Origin: Tulasnella sp. 424
Lineage: Eukaryota; Basidiomycota; Agaricomycetes; Cantharellales; Tulasnellaceae
Reading direction: 5' to 3'
Assembly (NCBI GenBank): GCA_019633425.1
Contig: WSUB01000008.1
Coordinates: 372,001 to 436,000 of the forward strand
DNA length: 64,000 nt
Of the stretch, positions 47,852 through 58,365 are shown one piece after another. Every line of letters begins with the position of its first letter. The first letter of the stretch is position 1. Position numbers and translations under genes: made by a program. The notes beneath the pieces were generated by a model. It was not told the origin of the DNA, did not search any database, and saw only the letters and a list, made by a program, of their open reading frames with translations.

Positions 47852-49724
47852 CTACAGAGGGTATTGGGTAACCTCTTTGAATGCCCAGTGGACTGCGGCT
47901 TCGACATTTTCGGCTTCCACTGTGGGCCGATGAGCAGGGGGTCCTAGCAATGTCTCAGATCAGCTATGTCATCATACAGCGGCGAAGGCCGTCAATCACC
48001 TTGCGTCGGGTCATAAACTCCCGTGTGCACCAAAACTGACTTCCAAGATGCTCCGTTTGCACCGGCAATATCGGAAGCCGGATTGTCTGACAGAGAGCTG
48101 TTAGGGACGCATGAAGAATTTGGCGGGGTAGCAATCATCTTACCTCCAACCATAAATCTAAGATGGAAGAGTGCGTGAGTTCAACGCTGACAAAGGCTCT
48201 CTGTCGTGTCCACTCACATCGGGGGCACGGCGGCATTGGAGGGACCTTCCAATTCCACTATCCGTGCTCTCAGGACGTCCGCCGCGAACTTGTAGGTTGG
48301 CGGGTGGGGCTTCCCATATTGTGTATATGGGTATTCCTTTCCGGTTGTCGTCTTCGCAAAAGCAGCGCGATGAGAATTCAGACCCGTGGGGTCCACAAAC
48401 TATGATACAGTACCTTGAGGACCGCCTGAAGAGCTTCTTTAAATGCACCTTGGCCAAATCGCACGTTTGGATAATCAGACTTCCACAGAAGATCTGGGTT
48501 GCAGAATATAAGCTCCACATGATTCTCCGGGTCCTTTCCTATTTGGTTTCGCGTCAGACAAAGACTCAATGACTCCCAGGTGACTGACCAAGCTCTGAAT
48601 CTGGTTTGTATGGCTCGCGACAGATCTTATTGTGAGACCTTAAGATGTCGGCGCAAACTTGCACGTCCAGAGCCCAGTCGCGAGGGTCATGGATTACGAT
48701 GATTGCCTCAAAGGCTACCTTGGAAAAATCTTCTTTCTTTTGGGACCGCGTTAATACGCCCTCTAGTTGCACACGATAAGACCCTCACCTTCGTAGTCGC
48801 CTTCTCGGTGTCGGTTAGTTCATGAAATGGCCATATGCTATTCGGCGAAAGATTAATCAGGTCGGAGTGGCAAATAAAAGAACAGCACACCTTTCATCCC
48901 ACGCAAGAACATCCAGGGTCGTGTAGGCTTTCTTGAAACCATAGCTAGTTTTCCCGAGACAGTTAGGAAACAAATATATAGCGAAACAAGATGTTTCCAA
49001 CCTTTCAGCGACCTCACGCCCTTTATTCAGCTTCCCGCCCAGTATCAAGACGGGTTTGTCGGCATACTTGTGTTTCAGGTTCCGTAATATTGTATGAGCT
49101 TGAACGAGCTGCGAGGGCAAAATCTAGTGAGGCCGTCAGCGTACGCACGTGGTATCATCATGTTAAGTCGTAGGTCCTACATCGACCCCAAGTTGACGGC
49201 TAAGTTTGGTACACCTTTCGGCCTCCGACACTCCACCTCCATTGGTCATCTGGGGTTCGAAGTGGTGAGAATCTCCGCACCCTCCCAGATTTTCGGACAT
49301 GACGACTAACTAATATATAGGGTATTTTCCTGAAAACGAACCATGAGCGGACCGAAGCCGACTAAATAATGGGAAACGTACATGTTGAGTGGGTTCTCCC
49401 CTTCTAAAAACTCGAGTGCCCTCCTCGCTTCAGGAAGGACATTGGGGCCTTGTAGCAAAACTCCGTCCTAAGCCGGCCGGTGGTAAGGCAGCAGGACAAC
49501 AGTGAGATCATTTAAGCTTACTATATCAAACGCGAATGCCAAAGGGGAACGCTGGGGTAATTCCGGCGTTGCCGCAGCTGACGAAAAGGAGTTCAAGCCA
49601 ACACGTTTGCGCACAAATCGTCGAACTACGCAAAAAGATGCTTACGTGCTATGAATCTGCGGTTGAATATCTTTTGGCTCCCATAGGAAAGATTCCGGGG
49701 TCGAATGGCACTCCAGCGGCTCAT
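47852..49724 (-). CDS. CECR5/YKR070W-type mitochondrial HAD phosphatase
   Basis: About thirteen short exons join from the ATG at 49724 to the TAG at 47852. The N-terminus (MSRWSAIRPRNLSYGSQK) is basic and Ser/Arg-rich, fitting a mitochondrial presequence. HAD motif I is split by an intron: AFAFDI then DGVLLQGP. Motif II follows as KIPYILMTNGGG, then LPSQLVQAHTILRNL, YGFKKAYTTLDVLAWDE, IWPFHELTDTEKATTK, VIHDPRDWALDVQV and VELIFCNPDLLWKSDYP. KEYPYTQYGKPHPPTYKFA comes next, then motif IV VGDNPASDIAGANGASWKS, and the end WAFKEVTQYPL. This order is specific to the CECR5-like (TIGR01456/01460) HAD subfamily. The substrate is unknown. The gene would be missed by any single-frame reading, because the longest uninterrupted stretch is under 90 codons. 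Confidence 0.9.
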
Positions 49725-50865
49725 GGGAGAAACGACGATCTGTTTGGAACGAAAGAAACCACGAGCACGTGGCACTTCCCGCGACCACCTTCGTAGTCCC
49801 AGGCTGGCTTTGGCATCGCAGTGGTGTCCTCAACTGAGTGACACCCGACAAAAGCTCATCCGCTATCATGATACTCCCGAGTGTGGCTATAGCCACTTAA
49901 ATTGAAGAGGAGTTGCTGGATCCTGGTGTCCCTTACTTATCGCTAAATCCGCTGTTAGGCCGTACAGCCAACAATCCCGGCAAAGCCCAGGCAGCTATAG
50001 AGCTTATAACTTGCAGCACTAGCCAAACGACCCCAAACCCAGCTCTGCGACTTTGCAAGACATAGTAATAGATAGTTACCCACCCCAACATAATTCAGGC
50101 AGCTTCTCCCCCCAAACACTTCGATCCTGATACAGCTCCGCCACTAACATTGAAGGTTTTCGCGGGGCAGTTGTTATTAAAATTCATGCTACTCTACTGC
50201 TCTTGGAAACACTGCGCGCTGCACGGTGCAATTTGGGCGTAAGGAAGACCTGCGGAAGCGCTCATCGCTGCGGACAGGATCCTCGGTGACATCCCCCAAC
50301 AGGCTCCGAAGGTTACCTCTCCGTTGGTCTCCCGATCAACACAGATGAGATGAGCCTAAAACTTGAGAGATCAGAACCCTCAGCTTGGCTGTCTCCAACC
50401 AAGACGTTTCCCGCCATCTCGTTGATACTACCGATCCCTATTGAGCCCGTGCCAAGGCTCAAGCGAAGCCCGGTGCTCCGTCGTTCCGTGCATGGATTTC
50501 TCTATGTATTGGGATCACCGCAGACATGATTTACCGCAGAAGCCTCTTCATTGACCATGTGCTAAGGGATTAGGGAGCTGCCAAGACTGCCAAGTCAGAC
50601 TACGGAGGCTGGTTGCTAGTCACCGATATGAGCTGCAATATTGGCAGCTCTTCCATGACGCAGATCCCCGCGCTCGTTCGGCATTTGTTGGAAAAGCTTT
50701 TAAGCAAGTGGCTTTCTTTCTTCCCGATCGCGACGCGTCCGGGCCGGGACGCCTCCAGCGTGGGGGCGAACGGAGAGGTATAAATGATGAACGGTGGCGG
50801 ATAGCGACTCTCTTCAAACATCCCTTCATTCTCATTTATCGGTATCTGGATACACATTCTTTACT
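49725..50865. promoter_or_regulatory. 1.1-kb divergent region HAD phosphatase / pectate lyase
   Basis: No coding frame longer than 85 codons and no recognised motif. A TATA-like GTATAAATGATGAA at 50778-50791 lies about 80 bp upstream of the pectate lyase ATG and is a plausible core promoter. The rest is featureless to me. Confidence 0.5.
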
Positions 50866-52457
50866 ATGAAACTCACAGTCTTTCTCTCTGCACTTGCATT
50901 CGCCCGTGGCGCTTTCGTGAGTTTTGGTGCACCTTCGTCAATCCCTTCGTGACTGATCGCCTACATTCGACGCGCAGTCTCTTTCAGAATTCTCCCAGTG
51001 TGGAGGTATCAATGGCATTACCGGAACCTGCGACTCCGGTACGTCGAAGCATTATATCTCAAGACCGCGGCATTATTGAGACACTCACATTCGATATTGT
51101 TAGGTCTTGTCTGTGTAGTCATGAACCCTTACTACTTCCAGTACGGTTTAGACGTTTCCTATATTTTCTGTTATCTAATTTCCGTTGTAGGTGCTTGACG
51201 CCTGGGGCCGGCCGAACTACCACTGGCGCTGCCATTGCTGCGTAAGGTTTGTAAAATTCGCCAGCTCGCTGTAGGCCTTCCATCTGACCAAGATCCCTCC
51301 ACCGCTATTTAGTGTCAAAGCACCCAGTTTGTCTTTCGCGCCCATCCCTGACGTCCTTCGAATAGTAGAGCTACAACCACTACCAAGTCGACCACCAAGA
51401 AGACATCTACCACCAAGTCAACAAGCACCACGAAATCGACTACCAAAGCCACCAAAACGTCCACCACCACCAAGACTACAACCACGACGAAGAGTGCAAC
51501 CGTGGCTGCCGCCCCGTCCGGCATCACCACCAAACTTCCCGCTTCAAGCGGTCTGGTTTCACTGCCCACTGCTTCCGTCATCAAAGGAACCTTTGACGGT
51601 GGTATGAAGCGATTCGATCGGGCTGGCAGCTCGGGCGACTGTCAAGGCCAGACCGAAACCGGGGAGTCCGACGCGGTCTTCATTCTGGAATCGGGTGCAA
51701 CGATTCAAAACGTGATCATCGGAGCTGCTCAGGCTGAGGGTATCCACTGCCGTGGCCCTTGCACGGTTAAGAACGTCTGGTGGGCGGATGTTTGCGAGGG
51801 TACGAGTCCACACGTGCTTTCAATACCGCGCAAGGTCTCTGATTCCACTCGCAACCCCAGACGCTATTACCATCAAACAAACCGGCGCGAATGACGTGTC
51901 GTATATCATTGGCGGTGGTGCCTTCCACGCAGAGGATAAAATCGTGCAGCACAACGGCGCTGGTACCGTTTCCATCAAGAATTTCTTTGCCAGTGACTTC
52001 GGAAAGTGAGTCTGCTCGCTTCATGAGGGCTGAACCGAGTCTCATCGATTCGTCTTAGACTGTACCGTGCCTGCGGTAACTGCGACAAGAGCCTTGAACG
52101 CCATGTCATCATCGATAATGTCGCCTTGGTCGGTGGTAGCACTGGTGTTGGTATCAACGAGGTAAACCCGGTTCGGCTCTACTGCTTTCAATAGGTGCTG
52201 ATAGGCGACTTGGCTGAAACAGAACTTCGGTGATACGGCTGTCATCTCTCGGGTATGCACCAACGGCAAGCCTTCATCAACTAACGTGTGCTGTCGATTC
52301 CAAGGCACGACACCCGGAAAGGAACCGTCCAAGATTGGATGGTGAGCCGACTGTGTCGCCCTGTGTCTGGGGCACTGTTCGCTGAACGTTGCTCGATTAT
52401 AGTGGTCCCTCTGGAAATGTCTGCAAGTACACCGCCTCGGATGTTACTACCTGTTAG
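50866..52457 (+). CDS. Secreted pectate lyase, family PL3, with N-terminal CBM1
   Basis: A plant-cell-wall enzyme that cleaves de-esterified pectin by beta-elimination with calcium. It begins with a signal peptide, [19 protein letters not shown]1 cellulose-binding module follows, spread over three exons: [17 protein letters not shown], then [12 protein letters not shown], then CL. The linker (about 51369-51500) is a repeat of Thr/Ser with regularly spaced Lys (STTK-type units). The catalytic domain follows: [50 protein letters not shown] (just before an intron), [27 protein letters not shown], and an end rich in Cys ([19 protein letters not shown]). This pattern of Cys and the CTVKNVWW block define PL3. 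All exons join in frame to the TAG at 52455-52457. It is convergent with the methyltransferase, 68 bp apart. Confidence 0.93.
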
Positions 52458-52525
52458 ATGATTTCAGACTCGAGGTTTTGGCTCTCTCATTCTCTGGAAT
52501 ATACCACACCTTTTGCTTCCGTTCA

Positions 52526-53436
52526 TCACCCTGAGGAAACTTTCTCCCCTTTTGCTACGAACATCTCGCAAACCTGTCCACGCTTCTTGAACAGCTTTCA
52601 GACCTGCCGCCTCGATAACTGCGCTGATATGGGCTTCCGTGAAACCTGGAGGCGGGGTTCATCTTTCCCTCCAAAGAATTCCTTTTCTTTTGGCTCACCT
52701 CTCGGATGGGTGACTTTGTGCTCCGCACTCTCGTGAAGCTAGATGGGCTCCGAGTCCTTAAGTGTGGAGGTTTCAGGTGGTCAATGATTAGAAGAACGCC
52801 TCCTAGCCTGAGATGATTCGACAATGCTATCGTAGTATCGTCGATGGATTCAAAGTCATGGTATGCCTGAGCGCACTGTGCTTTTGTCGATCGTTATATA
52901 CAAGATGACCGGTCCATCAGCTCCGCGCATTCCTTTACAGAAGGGAATACCTACAGTTATAACGTCAAAACAGCTTGTGCCGTTGAGAGCGATACTATTC
53001 TCGTCGCCACATATGGCTCGCATTTCGTCGGGCGAGATACCTTGGTTAGCGACTGTCTGATTATAATGCTCGACGATGTTTGGGTCATTGTCCACTCCGA
53101 CGATTTCTTCACAATACGGTGCTAGCTGCTGCGAAACCAATCCTGCAAGGCCATGTAAAAAGCCCGCCACCCGATCGTGGAGGAAGGGGCACACGTACCG
53201 GTTCCTACTTAGGCTGAACTAAACTCCAAGATTATGGGTGAGTATGCAAAGAGCTGACCACAGGCAAAGTCCATGAGCACCGTTTTATCGTCGTCGAATT
53301 CGTACTCGTCTTGGATGGCGGTAGCGATGTCTATTAGGATTCTCTTCTGTAGAGGATTTGCAGTCTTCGAGAGTTGAGGGTACTGTACCTTGGTATTATA
53401 CAGTCGATTGGTGAAACTTACGTCTTCCGGAGCCAT
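52526..53436 (-). CDS. Class I SAM-dependent methyltransferase, possibly frame-damaged
   Basis: It starts MAPED at 53436. Either an intron follows (GTAAGT donor, CTCTACAG acceptor) or the frame reads straight through to KRILIDIATAIQDEY. Motif I is DFACG + TG + LVSQQLAPY; the TG comes from a 6-nt exon at 53199-53204. GVDNDPNIVEHYNQTVANQG, FDVIT/CAQAYHDFESIDD (intron) and LRLGGVLLIIDHLK follow. Beyond this the homologous reading LHESAEHKVTHPR/GFTEAHISAVIEAAGLKAV lies in another frame, reachable either by a one-base break or by a 59-nt intron-like segment (52739-52797) that would delete the last strand. The family-like end MFVAKGEKVSSG is again offset. It resembles Methyltransf_11-type enzymes of fungi. 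The substrate is unknown, and it may be a pseudogene or contain sequence errors. Confidence 0.68.
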
Positions 53437-54126
53437 CCAGGATGGGAAGTATTGGTGACAGGGACATCGCTTGCTGATCAGGCCGTTTAGAGTTACCCGT
53501 TATCACCGAGTGTTACGCCGCATTCTCACGTGGCCTTGTTCGGAGGCTTTCCCCAAAACGTCGCTCCCACTGACTGTCCTCCCAGATCCGCCCACAAACG
53601 TACCGTACACACTCCCTTCGACGGCGTCCCAAGCGCTCCTCGGAGCACTTGTTGCTCTGAGCTCCCTGCAATTTTTCTTTGTCTACCACTGTGATACTTG
53701 CAGGTCAGTCAACTCGATTGCAGTCCGGCGCCCCAGTCAGCAATGGAATGCTGAAGTCGGCCCCTCCAGCAATCTGCAGCACAACCTGATCTCTTCTAGC
53801 CGCCTTTCTAGCAACGTGGAGCACCGAGGCACATCCCTCGTAATCCGTCGGCAACTCCTCAGACAACATCAACCTTGATCCGTCGAGTTGTCGATCACGA
53901 CAAGGTGAGCGAAAGCCCCATCTCACGCCCCGTGACCCGAAGAATTGGGAGAATATCCTTGTCATAATCCGCAGCTTGACTGACTCTTCCGAACGCTTCT
54001 CTTCAGCTTAAATCAGTTAGCACTTCCAGATTATCTGATTCAGGTGAGTACAGATAATTCGGAAATGTATTAGTGGCGAGGAGAATAACGCCGAGCTTAT
54101 TTCTAGTTCGAACGTGTCAAACAGCG
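53437..54126. promoter_or_regulatory. Divergent region methyltransferase / Prr1-like kinase
   Basis: 690 bp between two divergent start codons. The in-frame region just upstream of 54127 is open back to 54073 but starts with GTG, so it is treated as leader. Short frames within have no known domain. Confidence 0.45.
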
Positions 54127-56873
54127 ATGTTCCATCCTTCGTCCTCGGAGAACCTCCGGCTTGCGGTCGATCCATGGATTCCTCGTCTTCCAACGCCGGC
54201 GCCTGAACAGAATCACGTTGCATCGCCTCCGGCTTCGCGGGTGTCGTCAACCACTTCGATCGCATCGCTCTCAGACCGCAACTACGCACATCTGCGGCCA
54301 TTGCCATCTCCAGGTCCTGACCACTCATCGCCCTTCAGTAACGGGTCCGCGACTAGCACGCCGGTGACCGAAGAAGCTTCGCCGACAGGAGCGAGTAAGA
54401 CCCACGCTTTCTTCAGCACCCCGTTCTCGATCGCGATCGCTCGATCTCCCCCGGGGCAACCAAAGCCCGAACCACAACCGACTCGGTCAACGTCACTCAC
54501 GCTGCCTAAAAAACAAACGAGAGATTCCTTGACCGAAAGCGCTAGTGGGCCCATGCCGCCAACTACCTTCACGGAGGAGCCTGCGTCTGATCTCGACGCC
54601 CTGCCCAACGATGCGAGCTCGAACGTGACGACACCTAATGCGTCTGGCCCTTCTCGCTCGGCTACTTCAAGTGCAAGCTTTTTCTTTGGACCTAAAGGCA
54701 CCGTGGCTGCCATGACACCCGCTCCACCACCGAATCTGGAGCCTATCACTAAGAAGAAATACAGCACTGGGCTCCCCGGCTTCTCAACATTCACCAGGCT
54801 TTTCCCTTCCCGATCCAAAGCACCAGGTCCCATTGAAGTAGATCATCAGGTCCGTCTCACCGAACCAACCCCTCCGCAGTCGGTCTGCATCGACGAGGGC
54901 GTTCCACGGTTGGGTGAACCAGCTCCCCCGAATCGAGGGTTCGTCGACCTCAAACTCGACCCGGAGGATCAAGTCACATCCTCGACAACTGTGGCGCCGA
55001 GGACCCCGCAGCACCTTCAGCTCAGTGTTCCTCAGCCAAGAAAGCGACAGGCATCGCCAGAGCGGCTTCATGCCCTCGCCAACGCCACGCAAGCACGCGG
55101 CGAGCCCCCTGCTCCACGTCATCCTCACGGAATCCCGATTAGGAGAGAATCAGATCGGCATCATAGCTATCATACAGCCGAGCCGACTGCTGGGCAAATC
55201 ATCGGAGCTCCTGATACGCCTCTAAAGCTAATCAAGCTGTTGGGAGAGGGGGCGTTTAGTTCTGTCTGGCTAGCCACAGACGAGACAGCGGAGCTGGCGT
55301 TGTCCAGGTCCGCTAGCATTGGCAGAGGCCTGAGTAGGCGTGGTTCAGCAGGAAAGAAGGTCGTCAAACGCCGAAGAAAGAGCCAGAGTTGGGCTAAGCA
55401 GGAACGTGATGGACGTATGGATGGACTTAGACCACCACCGCTTGATACTCACAAGGAGGCCGAGGAACCAAAAATGGGATCGAATGTAGAACCTCCGTCG
55501 TCACCCTCTGATGCGAGGTCCATCCGATCAGAGCGTCTGTCTGACAGAGATCCTCCCACTCGCACCCTTTGGGCTTCAAGATCATTTGCATCCTTGAACG
55601 GAAGCAGAATTCTTGGAAATGGCTCTCGTCTGGTTGCCGTGAAGATGATGGATAGAGCAATGTGTGACGCCAACGATCGAACCAGGATTAGCTTCGTCCG
55701 TGAGGTTGAGGTTCTCCGAGTAAGTAAACGAGAATGCGGCGGGCGGAAGGAAACACTAATTTGATCGTCGTGCAGCATATCTCTCATCCTTCAATTGTTG
55801 CTTATCTGCATTCCTTCACTACTCTTACGCACCATTGTCTCGTGCTTGAACACATCTCAGGAGGAGAGCTGTTCTCGCTTATCAATAACGACGATAAGCA
55901 TGCACGAGTCACAGAGGTCCTGCTTCGACGGATGTTCTCGGAGCTCTGTCGTGCGGTATCTTGGATGCACAGTGTTGCTCTCGTGCATCGAGACATCAAG
56001 CTTGAGAGTGCGTCGTATTCCCGCGAAACAAAAAGCTCAACCGTTAACAACTACCCTTTTTTTACAGACATTTTGCTCACATGTGATCCATTCTCACCGG
56101 AATTCATTCCCCCAGGTTCAGAATCGCCTTCCCTCGCCCTCCTCCCTGCACCTCTGCTGAAGCTCACAGACTTCGGTCTATCGCGGTTTATCGACCCCGA
56201 GAATCCGCTACTCGTAACCCGCTGCGGCTCTGAGTCGTATGCGGCCCCCGAAATCGTCATGGCTATCAAGTACGATGGACGACAGACCGATGCCTGGGCT
56301 TGTGGGGTGGTCCTTTACGCGCTAGCAACTCGGCACCTACCATTCGATCACGTCGCCGTTGGACCAGGCAGTGGAGGTGGTAGCGGCTCCGAGCATGGCG
56401 GAAGTATGGCTAGCCCGAATGGTAGTGTTGCGAGTAGCGTTGGGGGCCGCCGCTCATATCTTATTCGCATCGCGAAGAACGAATATTCCTGGCCTGCAGA
56501 CGAAATCTCGAACAGACTCGTCACACCAGGGCTGAAGAAGGTCGTGCAACGCTTGCTTGTTCGAGATTCGAAGAGGAGGGCGACAGTCGCCCAGCTCTGG
56601 GATGAAGAGTGGATGAACGGTGAAGGCGGAACATCTCGCCCCACCGAGGGATTCAGGATCAATACGGCTCCGGACGATGATGCCGGGAACGAAGGCGTTG
56701 CCAAAGGGGAGGACGAGGAAACTGGCGAGACTCCGAGTGCAGCCCAGGATGACGCAGAGGCAGAAAGCATTACCTTAGGTCAAGACGAACCTGACGAGAT
56801 TCCAGACCCAGATAGTGGGTTGCTGATGGACGGAGAAAGCATCGCTCATGTCGCCAAAATTGATGTTAACTGA
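54127..56873 (+). CDS. CAMK-like serine/threonine kinase (Prr1-like) with N-lobe insertion
   Basis: Three exons (54127-55719, 55776-56007, 56068-56873) give 876 residues. About 370 residues of Ser/Pro/Thr-rich disordered sequence precede the kinase domain. The Gly loop LLGEGAFSSVWLAT (near 55237) and the ATP-binding Lys in LVAVKMMDR (55641) are separated by about 125 residues rich in Arg, Ser and Pro, instead of the usual 15-20. Then come HISHPSIVAYLHSFTTL, HRDIKLE/NILL (split by an intron), LTDFGLSRF, the activation-loop end TRCGSESYAAPEIV, and KYDGRQTDAWACGVVLYALA. The C-terminal tail is acidic. The GSESYAAPE/YDGR combination resembles fungal Prr1/Prr2-type kinases of nutrient and pheromone signalling, but that assignment is tentative. 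Catalytic residues are complete. Confidence 0.88.
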
Positions 56874-57351
56874 CACTTTCCTTTCTGATTTTTGCTCTTT
56901 GGTGTTTAGATGATATGTCTTTTTTACTCTTGGATGTGGTCCGGGCTGCTCCAGTGATACCTTTTGTTGTTGTTCTAGTGCCATATCTCGCATCCCGTTC
57001 CTTATTTTACCTGCTTGTACGAACTCTCGCTATCTTTCGTCTCATTAATCGAAGAACCCCTTGTGAACTGCGAGGAGCGTGCGTCACTCTACCAACGCTT
57101 AGACCGAACGCCCCTTAAACCGATTTGAGGGGAGATAATGTCCATCAACGAGTTTGGACGACAGAAATCGTTACCATTGACGTGTACAACAGTTAATAAA
57201 ACATCACAGCAAGGGGAGTCAAGAGGTAGAAACAGAGAACCAGCTCACTCAGAGCAAAACCAACAGAACGAGGAGTTTCGACACCAGTAATTGCCGCCGG
57301 ATTAGGTGTTATAATAGGGTGGGAAGGCTGCGGTATTCACGGTTCCCGACT
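56874..57351. other. Convergent 3' flanks
   Basis: 478 bp between two stop codons. T/C-rich after the kinase, then A/G-rich. No gene is supported. Confidence 0.5.
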
Positions 57352-58186
57352 TTAGAATCCTTCTCGGAACTTAGTTCCGCCCTCAAAACCAGGTGACGCG
57401 GGTGGCGAGGCGAAGTGTGGTGGACGAGACGCACCTCCACGAACGGCTTCATCCAAACTGTCCGTCGATGGTCTTGCTGTGAAGGCATCGCCGTAGGGAC
57501 CAGGAGTGTCCTGGAACCGGACAGTGGAGGCACTGGCGAAAGGATTGCTGTCGTTGGCGTACACGTTACCAGGTGATGCTGGAGGGACTGGTGATCGAGC
57601 TCGCGCCCCGGCAAGCTTGACTCCCGAGCTGGTTCCTCGGCCTTGGTCCTCATCCGAGTCGTATCCATCTCCCGTTCGAACGAAGCCCTTGCGATCGCTT
57701 CCTCTCATACGCTCGCCTCCTCCAGACTTGCTTCCTTTCCCTACACCAAGTTTGGAGAAAAGCGATGGGAATGGGCGGCCTTTTCGTTCATTTCGCTTCT
57801 TCAGGAGGAACCAAACGGCCACGGTGCAGCCTATGAATAGCAACCCGAGACCTATTACTAGGCCGAGGAACCCGCCTGCGCATAAACATAGACACATGGT
57901 TAATTTTTTTTCGAACAGATGCGACCGATGGGAACTTCACCTTCTGAGCCAGCAATCTTTGGAATATGGCCTCCATGTTGGCCAGTAGAGGTCGGGGGTG
58001 ATGTGGGGAACTAAGTAGATCGCAGGGTTCAACAGGATTCAGTCGCGTCCTCGGCACCGTAGAGGGCTAAACAGGAAATCCACCCACCCCGTTGGCATCT
58101 GTAGGATCTGTGCCTCCTCCGCCTCGGCGAACCTTCCGATCGAGTGGAACAGGTAAAGCTGCTGGCGCAGGTGCAGGTGGTGGCAT
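57352..58186 (-). CDS. Single-pass membrane protein with Ser/Gly/Pro-rich cytosolic tail
   Basis: Three exons join from the ATG at 58186 to the TAA at 57352. The first exon is Pro/Ala then basic (MPPPAPAPAALPVPLDRK and a VRRGGGG stretch). Exon 2 is FPTSPPTSTGQHGGHIPK with IAGSE. Exon 3 opens with one clear membrane span, GGFLGLVIGLGLLFIGCTVA, immediately followed by a basic stop-transfer region (LLKKRNERKGR). The tail of about 150 residues is Gly/Ser/Pro-rich, with YDSDEDQG and several SPPASPG-type phospho-site-like motifs. There is no cleavable signal peptide in this model. The architecture recalls fungal single-TM wall or polarity sensors of the Skg6/Axl2-like type, but sequence similarity is not strong enough to name it. 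Confidence 0.75.
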
Positions 58187-58365
58187 GATGTCAGGAGGTG
58201 GTCGTAATTAGTTCAGTTTCCAAGCTCGCCGTAACGCGGGAAAGCTGACGTGAAGAGGGGCGCTGGCAAGGGCACGACTTCAAAACCGCTGCGGAGATCC
58301 AACTTCGGGGGCAAGGGAATTGAATCCAGAAACGAAGCAAAGATACAGAAATGTGTATTTTGGCA

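Noticed and set aside
54073..54126. Longer start for the Prr1-like kinase at 54073
   Set aside because: The codon at 54073 is GTG. The first in-frame ATG is at 54127.
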